DNA from: Rosa chinensis
Lineage: Eukaryota > Streptophyta > Magnoliopsida > Rosales > Rosaceae
Reading direction: 5' to 3'
Length of the DNA: 64,000 nt
Assembly: GCF_002994745.2 (NCBI RefSeq)
Contig: NC_037088.1
Location: 63,196,397-63,260,396 of the forward strand
Shown: positions 25,139-37,548 of the stretch, piece after piece
Numbering within the stretch: position 1 is the stretch's first letter
How the letters are laid out: each line of letters starts with the position of its first letter
Made by a program: the position numbers and the translations under genes
The notes under the pieces: model-generated
The model's input: the letters and a program-made list of their open reading frames with translations, nothing else
The model's database searches: none
Told to the model about the DNA's origin: nothing

Positions 25139-26861
25139 AGTATGGCGTGGAAATATAGAGAAGTGGCAGAAGCAGAGGACTTTGGCTTGCATGAAGGGAA
25201 AAAAGATTAGTTGAAGAGTTGACAGTAGTGATCCAAGGTTAGTTTCTTAGTAGAAAGTCCTTGCATTTCTGTGCTGTCTTTGATGCTCGTAAAGATCTTC
25301 ATGTTATTATTTTTGTTACTCATCTTTTAATTTTTTGGAACTCAGAACTCACCCACACTGAAAAAAAGGAACACTCATTGATATGCACAAATTCCTTGAT
25401 ATGTGTTGTTTATTTATAATTGCTTTTGTTTACATTTTGTGCTTAATGTAGTATGTTGATAGTGATGCTAGTTTTAGTGGTATGTACACTTAAAATTTCT
25501 CACTGAGCAAGCAATACTTGGAAACTGAAGTTTTAAATCCCCTTACCATATATTTTATTTTCAAAATTAGATTAGCATCTGTGTTACTGGCTCCCTGAAT
25601 TTCGCTATTGTAGCTTTTAACTTTTAGTGGAGAAATTCACTATGATTTATATCTCTATGAAATTTGATGTTGAAGTTGGGCATGCAAACTTTTTTGGGGA
25701 AGATGTATGAGTTTGAATCATCTGGGATGGCACAGGGCGTGTGATTATTAATTTGGTTGAAATAGGTTTTGCGATACTTAGAAATAGCACTAGTCAACAT
25801 TGTGGGTGACTGAATTATTTGTCTGAAACTTGAAATTGTAATTTGTTGATTGCATTCCCTTGACAAGTATATAGCTTTTATTGTGAATTCTCGTACGTAT
25901 GATACACAAGTTTGGCACCTTGCTGTTGCCTTGTTGGAGAAATTTTGGTAACATATGTTTTTTGCTGTTGTAGAGTTTTCTTCTGAGGATTGTTCGGGCA
26001 AAAATTTCAGCACTTGATGTTACTATCATGAGGATTGTTGAAAATATCACCATGATTTTCCCTCAGTAGTGTAAATCTGAGCGTTTGAACTAATTAAAAG
26101 TGAGGAGAACATATGAAGTTAGCAACAAATTTGAGGCGGAAAACGTATGTTTCTCTATTCTAAAGTTCTGGTCAATGGCTTGGACAGAACAAACTAACTT
26201 GCCCTCTTATTCTCACTCAGCTCAATAACCCTCGTGTTCTCTCTAATGACCTGTCTCTCTGCACAGAGAATATAAAGAGGAAATCAGGAAACGAAAAGGG
26301 AGTCTGGCAACGTGTCAATGGTACAATGTTATCAAAGGTGAGTTGGCTTGCTAGCTAGCTCTGTCATCTATAATTTCTTTGATGCTAGTTTTAATTATTC
26401 GTTGCAAATTCATAGGTGATCACATCTGACAACCAGTGATAACATTTGAATCTCGCCTTTCCATCACAGAAAGGGAGAATCAAATCAAGTTGAGTAATTG
26501 ATGCCAGCTAACAGTGGCATTTGGGTAGCTAGAACATGTGCCTGTCATCCAAACCATTTTCTCCTCTAAAAACAACCACGCAGCTGCAATACTACTCTGC
26601 TGCCTCAAGTTGGTTCAGAGAAGTTTTGATGATGATGTGTGTCGTATTCCACTGTAGTCTGAAATGATAATAATTGACATGTGGATCTGCAAGCATTTTA
26701 TGTCATGAATGTTACTTGTGGGAGAAGAAAAACACGGTTAGTCTGGACAAGTCTATAAGGTTAAAATGTTCTGTAAATTAGTATGTAATAGCTTTATAAT
26801 TTGCTTTAATTTCTAGGACTCTTAACGCATTGCCATTGTGGCTTTTTGTTCTTGGTTTAAA

Positions 26862-27491
26862 GACTTAGGGCTACTACTTGGTTTGGTAATTACCAAACCA
26901 ACAGAATACCAACCGATACTTTAGGTTTGGTAAACCCACTTTTTGGTAACCGAGACCGATAAAACTGAAATCGAAAATTACTGAAAAAGTTAGTTTGGTT
27001 TTGGTAAATACCGAATTTACCGATTATTTAAATATTAGCTTTATATAATATGGTTTTCAATACACAGACATGTATGTTAAGAAATAAACATAAAAGTTTT
27101 CATAATAATATGAACATTACTCAATATACTACATAATAATAGTACATGTATTTTGAGTAACCTAGTCTAAGATGGTTAAATAAGCTAGTTTTATTGAAAA
27201 TTGCTAAAATTTAATGTCATATATACAAAAGAAAGCTATGATTAGTAGATGAATACGAAGTTTACGGTTATAAAATTGAAAAACCTAATTTTGTTCATTC
27301 TAATTTATATTACAAAGAATTAGTTATTCTAAAGTTGGTAATACCGAAAACCGAAATACCGAATTTAGTAGATATGATTAAAAATAAAAAATTTTGGTTG
27401 GTAATTGGTAGCTCAATTTTGAAACCGAAAGCTTTGGTTTTGAAGTTGGTAATACCTATAACCGATTCGAACCGACCGAGTGACAGCCCTC
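26862..27491. mobile_element. Non-autonomous DNA transposon (~630 bp) with AGGGCT/AGCCCT ends
   Basis: The insert is flanked by TTTAAA direct repeats (26856-26861 and 27492-27497). Its ends carry AGGGCT and, inverted, AGCCCT, with further imperfect inverted similarity inward (TTGGTTTGG, CGAACCGACCGAG). The matching positions after TNL-4 (about 44090) and TNL-5 (about 49760) read straight through GGTTTAAAC.TTGTATT without the insert, which serves as an empty site. No coding capacity was seen. A hAT-like origin is possible but not established. Confidence 0.7.
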
Positions 27492-27739
27492 TTTAAACTT
27501 TATATTGGTAAAGCTTTGTGTGAAGTTCTACAGAATTCAAATACAAAAAGAATGAATCTTTCTAAAAGCTCAGGGTGTGGTGTATTCATCAAAACTTCAA
27601 TAAAGCTCACCACTTGCACCTACAGTCCAGGCCCATCACAAATTCCAATCTAAACATTTACCACCGCCTGCTCTTACAAACCTTACCGGTTCATTGTCGA
27701 CACTCATCGGAATCTGGGACTGCGGTTCGACCGGAAGTT

Positions 27740-28115
27740 GCGGCAGTACGGTGGTTGACTGGTTGGTAATTTGGGTAGCGGCACAACGGTGGTAGTAATC
27801 AACTGTATTGCCAATCTGCGGCCTTCACCATATTTGGTTGCTCCGGTTGTAGCTGCCAATCAGCGTAGTGTTTTGATTCTTTTTTGTTTGGACAGAAAAA
27901 CAGAATAGTGGTGTATACTTGGATATGTATACTGACAAGTAGGGTACCCCACCCCTGACAAGTATATCTCTAATTCTCTATCTACAATTCTACATACATT
28001 CATTATTCATTAGTCTTTCTTGTTTTTTTTTTTTTTCCTTCGGTTTCGATATGTCTATATGCTTGATGTTTTGTTATTCAATCAGATACTGTGAAGATAT
28101 GTCCTATGCCATTTC
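27740..28115 (+). pseudogene. GT64 gene relic before TNL-3
   Basis: Short pieces in GT64 order: a weak exon 2 remnant at 27750-27850 (TAGTAATCAACTGTATTG, then CAATCTGCGG); CAGAATAGTGGTG plus TTGGATATGTATACT from exon 3 at about 27900-27940; ATACTGTGAAGATATGTCCTATGCCA from exon 4 at about 28085. All frames are broken. Confidence 0.55.
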
Positions 28116-28442
28116 TAGCTAATTTTTTGGTGTCAACATTAGAACACAAGCGAAACAACAAGGTCATGTGCTATTGTGCTTTGAAATGACATGTAGAATT
28201 CTCATAAATATTCAATCTGATTTCTGTTGTACGTGCTGAATTAGATTGGAACCAGTTCAGTTGCTTACATGACCCCTTCTTAGACTCATCATTAATGTAC
28301 ACATCCAAACAAATACAAGTTCTGCACTTCGGCCCAATTATTCACAGGCCCAATCCCTGGAAAAGTGAAAACGCACGATCTCATTGTAGGATAGGATTTC
28401 TGGTCGTCCCCCGTATCCGCAAAATTTGCGATGACTACCCAA

Positions 28443-28493
28443 CACGTGGAACGTTTGAGAGACGACGACGACGACGACTCTTGACGAGTTGAC
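28443..28493. promoter_or_regulatory. W-box pair and G-box upstream of TNL-3
   Basis: TTGAC cores lie at 28481-28485 and 28489-28493, with a CACGTG at 28443-28448, about 110-155 bp before the TNL-3 ATG. TTGAC is the core of WRKY-binding W-boxes. Single cores are common by chance, so this is only suggestive. Confidence 0.3.
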
Positions 28494-28599
28494 TCGTGGA
28501 GTGCGATCCTTGTTTGTCTAATTTAATGATGATACGGAGCAAGTATGATGCTGGTCTATTCGATCGTCGACGAGCTTTGATCTTGTCGGTGTTTATTGC

Positions 28600-31500
28600 A
28601 TGATGGCTTCTTCTTCATCTCCATCCGGCGATCCCTGTGAGTATGATGTCTTCCTCAGTTTTAGAGGAGAAGACACCCGCAAGATCTTCGCCGGCCATCT
28701 TTACAGAGCTCTGCAACACAAAGCAATCCGCGCCTTCATCGATTCTGAAGAGCTCGAAAAAGGCAACAATATTTCAGAGCTACTCACATATATTGAGAAA
28801 TCAAGGCTTTCGATTGTCGTTTTATCTCGAAACTATGCATTTTCCACTTGGTGCTTAAAAGAGCTCGTCAAAATCCTGGATTGCATGGATAAGAAGAAGC
28901 AGATGGTGCTGCCTATCTTCTACGATGTGGATCCCTCTGATCTACGGAAAATCAAAGGAAAATATGCAGAAGCTTTTGCCAAACATGGAGAAAATCCTAA
29001 CATTGACAAGGAAGAGGTGAAGAGCTGGAGGTCCTCTGTAAATAGAGTTGCGGATCTATCTGGCTGGGATTCGACCAAATATGAGTAATATTTCTTCAAA
29101 CTCTCAATTAGTTTTACACTTCTACACTTCTAGTCTCGTAAATCTGGCCTTTTTTTCTTTTCTATGCTTCAGTGGAAATCTTACAATTTTACCCCATAGC
29201 TATTGTTAAAGTGTTAAGGTTGTGATATACTTCTTCGTTACCATGAAGGCTGCCTATTTCTTTGTTATAAATTCGTGGATTCATACTGATGTTTAACTGA
29301 ATTTCAAAAGTTTTTAATCAACTAAGCTCTATGAAGTTCATTTTTCTTGAATTTCTATACAGGGTTTTGTGTGCTAACTTATGAATCCCTTCTCTTAATC
29401 GAATTGTACTTTTTTGGTTTAGTCTTATGTATTTAGGTTTTTTTTTTTTTTTGCTAGCATACATGCATTAATCTTTTAAACTATAAGTTTAGATACTTGA
29501 CTCTGATAAGATCACTGCAAATTATTAACTGAATCCCTGGTTTTAGTCTTTATCACATTTTTAGTTTAATTCTATTTCACTATATGTTCGTAGTACCTGT
29601 TTCACAGTACATCTTGCTTTGATTACTCTTTACAAACACAGTTACACGGATTTCTAATTTTGCAGGGATGACGGCAAGCTTATTGAGGAAATTGTTGCAA
29701 ATACTCATAGAAAGCTGATCCAAACATCGTCCAATAAAGACAATGGCTTGGTTGGAATGGATTCCCACATTACAGAAATGATGTCAAGATTATGTCTTCA
29801 GGTGAATGATGTTCGTGTTGTTGGAATATGGGGTATGGGCGGTCTAGGAAAAACAACCATTGCTAGAGCTGTTTTCGATGAAATTGCTCGGCAATTTGAA
29901 CACTCCTGCTTTCTTGGTAATGTCAAAGAAGCTTTTAAAGACAAGCGTGAAGTAAAAAAAATGCAGCAAGAACTTCTGTTCAAATTGTTGAATGAAAAGG
30001 TAAAGAGTGTAGATTTGGACAAAGATAGGAATGTGATAATGGAAAGGCTGGGTAGGAAAAAAGTCTTAGTTGTTCTTGATGATGTGGAAACTGTTACCCA
30101 AATTGAACACTTGCTTGGTAAACCACATGCATTTGGGGAGGGAAGTAGAGTCATTGTGACAACTAGAAATAAGCAATCACTCAGTAGAGTTGATGAGACA
30201 TATCACCCCACGATATTAAGTGATGAAGAAGCTCTTGAGCTGTTTATGAAATATGCCTTCACAAGAAATCAACCCAATGGAGACTATGATCATCTCTCAA
30301 GGCATGCCATAGAATATTCTAAAGGTTTGCCTTTAGCACTTAAAGTCTTGGGGGCTTTTCTTGATAACAAAAGTGTGCCTGAATGGGAAGCAGTGTTGGA
30401 GAAATTGAAGAAAATCCCACAAATAGAAATTCAGGATGTGCTTAGAACAAGCATTGTTGGACTAGACGATTTTGATAGGGACATATTTCTAGATATTGCA
30501 TGTCTCTTTAGGGAATGGAACACAGATTTTGTAACAGAATTACTAGACAGTTGTGGCTTCTATCCCCGCAATGGATTAAGGGTTCTAGTTGACAGAGCAC
30601 TCATAACTTTGTCATTTGACAGAGTCAACATGCATGATTTACTACAAGGAATGGGTAGAGAAATCGTCCGCCTAGAATCTCCTAGAGAACCTGGGAAGCG
30701 CAGTAGGTTGTGGAGTTATGAAGATGTTAATTGTGTATTAACTCAAAATATGGTGAGTCATTCAATCATGATCATTCTCTGGCTCTTTTCCATGTCAAAT
30801 GTGTACATAATGTTTGGTAGAAAGATTCAACTTTGACCAAAATCAAATTCATGGGAATCTTGTATTAACTTTATTATAATGTTCTAGAATTTTGCAATAA
30901 CTTTTAATTTTCTATTGGTTATGCAGGCTACGGATGCAGTTGAATGCTTAGTGCTTGACTTGTCGAACTCAGAAGTTGACCTATGCATAAATACTGGAGC
31001 CTTTGTACGAATGAAGAAGCTAAGACTACTCATAATCTATTATTCATTCTACACCATATTTGATGATTTTGAAGATGAAGATTATTCTGATTTTGAGGAT
31101 ATTTGCCCAGTCTATGGCTGTAAACAACTCTCGAGGGGGGACTTCGAGTTTCTTTCTCAAAAATTGAGGTTACTCATATGGCATGGATGCCCGCTTAAGT
31201 CTTTGCCATCAACCTTTATCCCGGAGAATCTTGTTCAGCTTGACATGCGTGCTAGTCACATTCGAGAACTTTGGGAAGGAATTAAGGTACTATCATCTAC
31301 ATATCTTTTTCTTATTTCAAAATTATAAATTTCTATATTCCCCTTGTATGATGAAGACATGTTTTCCTGGTGTTTTAAATGCAGCCCCTACAAAATCTGA
31401 AAGTCATCAAGTTAAGTCACTGTCAATACCTTGTCAAAATCCCCGACTTAACTGAGGCCATAAAACTTGAGAGAGTACTTCTTGACGGCTGTTCAAGTTT

Positions 31501-34102
31501 ATTTGAGGTTCATTCATCCATTTCTGCTCTTGAAAACCTTCATTTCGTGGATCTAAAGGGGTGCAAACAGCTTAAGATTCTCCCAAGCTGCATTCATATG
31601 AAATCTCTACGGGCACTTAAACTTTCGGGCTGCGCAAATCTTGAAAAGTTTCCAGAGATTGCAGATGTTATGATGGAGTTAAAAGAGCTTTATCTAGATG
31701 GGACTGCAGTTAAAGAACTACCCTCATCTATTAACAATCTCACTGGGCTTCGTGTTTTGGATCTCACAGATTGCACAGAACTTAAGACTCTATCAACCAG
31801 CATTCATATGCCTTATCTTCAGACCCTCGAACTCGGTGGCTGCTCAAGTCTTGAAAAGTTTCCGGAGATTTCAGGAATCATGAAGGAGCTAACAGTGCTT
31901 TGTTTAGATGAGACTGCAATTAAGGGACTTCCCTCGTCAATTGATCTACTTGAGGGGCTTGAAGAATTAAGCATGCAGAACTGCAAAAGCCTTGTCTCTC
32001 TTCCGGACAGTATCTGTAATTTGCCAGCCCTTAAACATCTGGATCTCACGGGTTGCACAGAACTTAAGACTCTATCAACCAGCTTTCATATGAGTTCTCT
32101 TCGGTACCTTTACCTCGATGGCTGCTCAAATCTTGAAAAGTTTCCGGAGATTTCAGGAATCATGAAGGAGCTACCAGAGCTTCGTTTAGATGAGACCGCA
32201 ATTAAAGGACTTCCCTCATCAATTGATCATCTTGAGGGGCTTAAAGTATTGAGTATGCGGGACTGCAAAAGCCTTGAATTTCTTCCCGACAGTATCTGTA
32301 ATTTGGCAGACCTGACACATTTGGATCTGTCTGGGTGCCCAGTATTTCATAACTTGCCTGAGAAATTGGGGGACTTAAAATCCTTACAGGTCCTTAACGT
32401 AAGGGATAGTGGTATAAAACAACTTCCATTGTCTATTCTACGTTTGGAGAAGCTTGTACGTGACGGATTATCATGTAGTGGATGTAAAGAGATGATCGCA
32501 CGCTTGTCAGCATGGCCATCATCAATCGAAGGGCATTGTAGTTACTCTGTTCTGCTACATGTTGATTTAAGTGACTGCAATCTGTTGGAGTTATCGGATG
32601 GTATTGCTCATTTATATTCATTGAAAACATTAAAGCTGTGCCGAACCAACTTGGAGAGCTTACCTGTGGCAATGAATCGGCTTTGTTGTTTAACGCATCT
32701 TGAATTGGAAGCTTGCAGGAGGCTGAAATCAATACCAGAGCTTTCATCGAGTATAAATTACATAGATGCACATGATTGCACAGCTTTGGAAAAAGTTTCA
32801 ATGCCAAAGCCTCAGGACAAGACTTATCATTTCTTTACATTTTCTAATTGCCTTCAGCTGGTACAAACAAATCTATTTACAGATATTGTGGAAAGACATT
32901 CACATTTGCAGGTTCCTATCTCGCCCCCTCCCTCTTTGTGACAGATAAACAAACAAACTTGTACAAACACATAATTAAACCAAATAAAGTTTACTGTTGT
33001 TTTCAATGTGTAGGATAATTACCTGCGACCTCTTCAGTTGAATATGTCTCTTCCTGGGAGTGAAGTTCCCGATTGGTTCAACCATCAGAGTAGGGGATTT
33101 TCAGTGAGTGTGCAGCTACCACCAAATTGGTTTGACAGTAAGTTTTGGGGATTCGCTATCTGTGCTGTTCGTGTATGCCAGGGACTTATTGATGATACAT
33201 CTCCTTTATCTGCTGCTTGTGTATGTACCTTCAAAGGAAATCGTGGCGATTATATTAATGATGATACATCTCCACAAAATCGTAGTTTCAGTTTTGATTT
33301 GCTCAATTCGGGTTTCAGAACTGATAGATTCTTTGAATCAGATCACATGTTCCTGGGATATGTGTCGTGGTCTGAATGTCGCCTGATTGAAATAGGAAAA
33401 CTGGTCAATGAAGCCTACACTGAGGCCACATTTCAGATTGTAGCCTACAATGAATTCAAAACAGAACAGCTCCGCATCACAAGCTGCGGAGTTCGTTTTG
33501 TATATGCTAATCCAGATGAAATGCTGGATCTAAACATGCCGCCGCCCCAAGTTCATGTGGACAGTTGTGAGACTGGAGTTTGTTTTATGGACGACCCATA
33601 TGAATTCACAAACAAAGAAACAGAGAGGGTAGAGATTTCGAGGGAGATAATGTCATCGGAGACAGCGGAAGGGATAGACACCTGCCACACACTGCAACTG
33701 TTTCCGGAACAACAGATAGAGAGGAAAGGAGAGAAAGAGATAATGAAGATGACAGAGCAGGAGGATGGGGAGGGTTTCCGGGTGTTAAGTCCTGTATGCT
33801 TCTGCTTCTCATTGTCTGGGTGCACCATGTGTTCGAGAAAGAGAGAAACAGAAAGAGAGGGAGACAGAGTCACCAGAGTCTCTGAAGATGGTGAGTTGAG
33901 CAGCCAGAGTGGTCTGGTGGTGCCAAATTCAGAGACTGAGAGAGAAGAAGAGAGAGTTGAGGGAGGGTTCAATAATGGGAGAGGAGTCATCAACTGGAAG
34001 AGGATTGCTAGGGTCACTATGCAGCTGCTTTTATTGGCTGGGTGCAGTATCGCGTTGAAACAGACGACTTTGGTTCGCATGAAAGGAAAAAAGAGCAGTT
34101 AG
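28600..34102 (+). CDS. TNL-3: intact TIR-NB-ARC-LRR-C-JID resistance-type protein, 1515 aa
   Basis: Exons: 28600-29084, 29666-30752, 30927-31286, 31385-32911, 33014-34102; all phases agree and the sum is 1516 codons. Exon 1 is the TIR (YDVFLSFRGEDTRK; WCLKEL with the catalytic Glu). Exon 2 is the NB-ARC (GMGGLGKTT with Lys224, VVLDDV, RVIVTTR, GLPLALKVLG, MHD). Exon 3 has an acidic insert and the first LRR. Exon 4 holds about 15-18 LRRs of the LDGTAIKELPSSI type, including a 282-bp internal duplication. Exon 5 begins with the C-JID segment LPGSEVPDWF and ends in a charged Ser/Glu/Lys-rich tail. The expected role is an intracellular immune receptor whose TIR hydrolyses NAD+ after effector-induced oligomerisation; the ligand is unknown. 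ATG ATG at 28600 was taken as the start, as in TNL-1, -2 and -5. A second tail copy lies downstream at 34381. Confidence 0.9.
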
Positions 34103-34380
34103 GAGTTTAGGACGGCTAATGCATTTCTGTGCTGTCGTTGATGCTCATGGAGACCCTCATGTAATTATTCTTGCTACTCATGACTCATCTTTAAATTTTT
34201 ACAACACAAAAGTCACCAAGACACCAACACTAAAAGAGGAGTTGATATCTTAAACTCAATAGTTTCTCTTCTTGCAATGATAAACTTAATTTACAAGTAT
34301 TTAACTTTTCTTTTGATTCCTCATAACTCATAAGTCATATGTATGATACTTGTTGGACAAATTTCAGATAATATATCCTT

Positions 34381-34695
34381 GTTGCTGTAGTAGAATTTCA
34401 GCAAAGACGAGTTGGGCTATGTCTGGATGCACTATGTCTTTGGGAAACAGAAACAGAAAGAGAAGGAGAATGATGAGTATCTGATGAGTTGGGCAGCCAC
34501 AGTGGTCTGGTGGTGCTAAACTCACAGAGTAATGGCAAAGACGAGAAAGAATTGATGGGGGAGGAGTCATTGGCCGGAAGAGGGTTGTTAGGGCTACTAT
34601 GCAGCTGCTTTCACTGGCTGGGTGAAGTATGGCGTGGAAACAGAGAAGTGCCAGAAGCAGATGACTTTGGCTTGCATGAAAGGAAAAAAGATTAG
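34381..34695 (+). pseudogene. Duplicate of the TNL C-terminal tail (exon 5 end) after TNL-3
   Basis: The DNA repeats the last part of exon 5 seen in TNL-1: a GGCAGCCACAGTGGTCTGG word, then a segment encoding GRGLLGLLCSCFHWLGEVW and LHERKKD before a stop. It lies 280 bp beyond TNL-3's own stop. It has no start, TIR or LRR, and looks like the leftover of an unequal exchange that gave TNL-3 another exon 5. Confidence 0.8.
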
Positions 34696-35166
34696 TTGAA
34701 GAGGTTATAGTGGTGATCCAAGGTTAGTTTCTCAATAGAAAGTTTTATGCATTTCTGTGCTGTGACTGCTGTCTTTGATTCTCATAAAGACCTTCATGTA
34801 ATTATTTTTGTTACTCATCTTTTAATTTTTTGCAACTCAGAACTCACCAACACTAAAAAAAGAACACTCGTTGCTATGTACAAATTCCTTCATATGTGTT
34901 GTTTAGTTGTAATCGCTTTTGTTTACATTTTTGCTTGATGTAGTACGTTGATAATGATGCAAGTTTTAGTGGTATGTTCACATAAAATTTCCCACTGAGC
35001 AAGCAGTACTCATAAACTCATTGTAATTTCAAACTTAGATTGGCATCTGTATTCGGCTCCCTGAACTATGCTGTTGTAGTTAAACTTTAGCTTTTATTGG
35101 AGAAACTCACTATGATTTATTCCTCTATCAAATTTGGTGTTTAGGTTGGGCATGCAAACTTTTCAG

Positions 35167-35296
35167 GGGAGATGCATATGTTTGGATCATCTGGAAGGGC
35201 ATAGCAACAGAAGGAAAGTATGCCTCAGTGATTTCATTCCGTCTTCAACAGAATGCCCGTTGTACTGGTACTAACATTAAAGCGGCAAACGCCAGG
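35167..35296 (+). pseudogene. Relic of GT64 exon 5 after TNL-3
   Basis: Preceded by TTTCAG and ended by CCAGG|GTGA, this aligns with 10476-10603. Pieces of RMPVV and TNIKA.NAR can be read in two frames, as expected for the decayed GT64 segment RMPLV...AVDSR. Confidence 0.55.
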
Positions 35297-36564
35297 GTGA
35301 TTTTAATTTATTTATTTATTATTATTATTTTTTTTTTTGTAAAGGCTTGGATAGGTAAGGACTATTAATTTGGTTGCACTAGGTTTGGCGATAGTTGGAA
35401 ATAGCAGTAGTGATCATTGTTGGTGACTGGTTTAAATGTCTGAAACTTGAAATGGTAATTTGGTGATTGCATTCCCTTTACAGGTATTTAGCTTTTATTG
35501 TGATTTCTTGTGTATGTGAGACAAAAGTTTAGCACCATACCGCCATACGGTTGCCTTGTTGAAGAAATTGAAGAAAGTTTGGTAATATATGCTTGTTGCT
35601 GTTGTATAATTTTCTTCTATATGTAGTCATTCATTGTTCGGGTAAAAATTTCAGCGCTTGATGTTGCTATCATGAGGATTTTTTTGAAAATATCACCATG
35701 ATTATGCCTCAGTAGTGTAAACATGAGTGCTTGAACTAATTGAAAGTGAGGAGATCATCATATGAAGTTTGCAACAAATTTGACATGGAAAATGTATGCT
35801 TCTCTATAATAAAGTCTAAAATTATGTAGTCAATGGCATTGGACAGAACAAACTCACTTGTCCTCTTATTCACTCAGCTCAATTACCCTCATCTTCTCTC
35901 TAATGAACTGTCTCTCTGCACAGAGAAGATAAAGAGGAAAGCAGGAAAGGAAAAAGGAGTCTGGCATAGTGTTATCATAGGTGAGTTGCCTTGCTAGCTA
36001 GCTCAGTCGTCATCTAATTTCTTTGATCCTCCTTTTAATCATTCGTTGCAATTTCACAGGTGATCGCATCTTATAACCTGTGATAACATTTGAATCTCGC
36101 CGACTTCAGGCGAGTTTCGACTCTGCTATGAGGAGCATTACATCTCGACGTCGTTTTGTTCGTGTGAAGCCTTTGGCGCAATAGATGCGAGTGGCAACAG
36201 CGTGTTTCAAACTTACGATCTTGGCTTTGACAGCGACGGCAAGTCCGAGAGCAGCGCAACGGTGCGTGTGGGTTTTGCCCTTGCACACACGTGGGCTATT
36301 TGGTGGGTTTTGTCCTCACTGATATAGTTCCGACTACATCCGATTATAAATTACATTGTGGGCTTGAGAAGATCTAGTGCCTCCAGATTCTATAGCGATG
36401 GTTCTGCGGTGTCTTTTGAGGTGGTGGATGCCTCTGGGCCTCACACCTTTATTGTCCCCTAACAAAGTTGCATGAAGTCTCGTTGTACTTTTCTTCTAGC
36501 GAGAATTTATTAAAGATGGCGTTTTACCATCTGGGTAAAATGCTTGTGGTAGTTTTGAAGCTTA

Positions 36565-36854
36565 GAGCATCTCTAACAGTAAAAGCTATTTTTTTAGTTA
36601 AATCATCTAAAAGTTAAATTTAGGTAGTAAATTTCTAGTTTTTCGTCCAGCAGTGTTAGCTAAACTAAAAAAATTGAACGTGGAGTGTTTAGTTTTTTGT
36701 TATTTTCTCTCTCCTGCCTAGCTAAATTTAGTTAGAGATTTTAGCAAAAATCAAATTTGACTTTCATATAGCTATTCTGCTGGAGTGCTAAACTATCTCA
36801 AATTAGCCAAATTTATAACTTTTTGTTGAAATAGCTAGTTTGTTGGAGATGTCC
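36565..36854. mobile_element. MITE (~290 bp) with GAGCATCTC/GAGATG.C terminal inverted repeats
   Basis: The left end is GAGCATCTCTAACAG and the right end is the near reverse complement TTGTTGGAGATGTCC. The inside is AT-rich with no coding capacity and shows further self-complementarity (TTAGCTAAA and TTTAGCT words). No clean target-site duplication could be fixed. Confidence 0.65.
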
Positions 36855-37548
36855 TAATTCTATGAAGAGTTGTTACACTAGTCAAAGAGAATCTCTGAGT
36901 ACCACAATTGAGTGTATTGATAAATGGATTTCTCACTTAATTTTAATTTTGTGAGATGACTAGCCATAATCTCGTAGGCTCACCAATGAATCAGGGTTCA
37001 ATGTAACAGTGTGCATAGTATTAATTTTTCCTAATTGTTTGGACAATTATGAGCAAAGGAAATCATCGTAAATGTCGTTATAAGATTTGAATGAATACTC
37101 AAAAGTAAATTAGTTCGTTGTGGAAGTAAATCGGCTCCATGCATTGCTAGATTAGTTTGCCTTTATATTAAAGTATTGTATTTTTATATTAAGTTAACAG
37201 AAAATTTATTTTAAGTCCAAAATTCACCCTCTATATCGTAAGCAATTCAGACAAACATTTTTGTGAACTGCGGTTCTACGACTTCACCTGCCACGTAACA
37301 TTTCTTTCCTTTTCAGGTTTTGTCCGATTAATTTACTCAATTAATAAGCTACAGAGAAGACGTGAAGACCCATGATTGGCAATTGTTAATAGTGCTTAAA
37401 CCCAAGAGGTGTCCCCTATTCCTAATAAAATAGAACACGATTCTTTCTTTCCCCACTTCTCAAGGCCGGTGGAACAAAATCGTTTACTTTGACTAAGCCC
37501 TGCCGTATCTCATTTCATTTCTTAGATCGGGCTTTTCGATCGAGTCCC

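Larger units (their letters stand above)
25139..28599. other. 3' flank of TNL-2, MITE, GT64 relic and TNL-3 upstream region
   Basis: No intact gene. 25440-25680 matches GT64 intron 4. 25695-25736 is a short remnant of the exon-5 relic, most of which is deleted here. The exon-like block recurs at about 26270-26337. A MITE occupies 26862-27491. 27740-28115 carries scattered GT64 exon 2-4 pieces. About 28135-28290 is the upstream segment shared with TNL-1. Confidence 0.55.
34696..37548. other. 3' flank of TNL-3 and upstream region of TNL-4
   Basis: No intact gene. 34935-35160 matches GT64 intron 4, and a relic of the next exon is at 35167-35296. The exon-like block recurs at about 35925-35965. 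About 36095-36480 is an unrelated GC-richer stretch of unknown origin, absent from the other TNL flanks. A MITE lies at 36565-36854. 37260-37548 is the proximal TNL-4 upstream region, with one W-box core TTGAC at 37489-37493. Confidence 0.5.

Noticed and set aside
33553..34080. Minus-strand open frames opposite the C-JID/tail exons (also 9529-9877 and 1782-2243)
   Set aside because: They are shadows of the strongly charged or GC-rich + strand coding sequence and have no domain of their own.
35167..35296. Possible WRKY relic behind TNL-3 (readings such as GDAYVW and ARCTGT)
   Set aside because: It aligns with the segment behind TNL-1 that follows GT64 intron 4 sequence and has a GT64-like end, so a decayed GT64 exon explains it better.
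36071..36288. Minus-strand frames in the GC-richer stretch
   Set aside because: Two overlapping frames are open by composition and show no recognisable motif.
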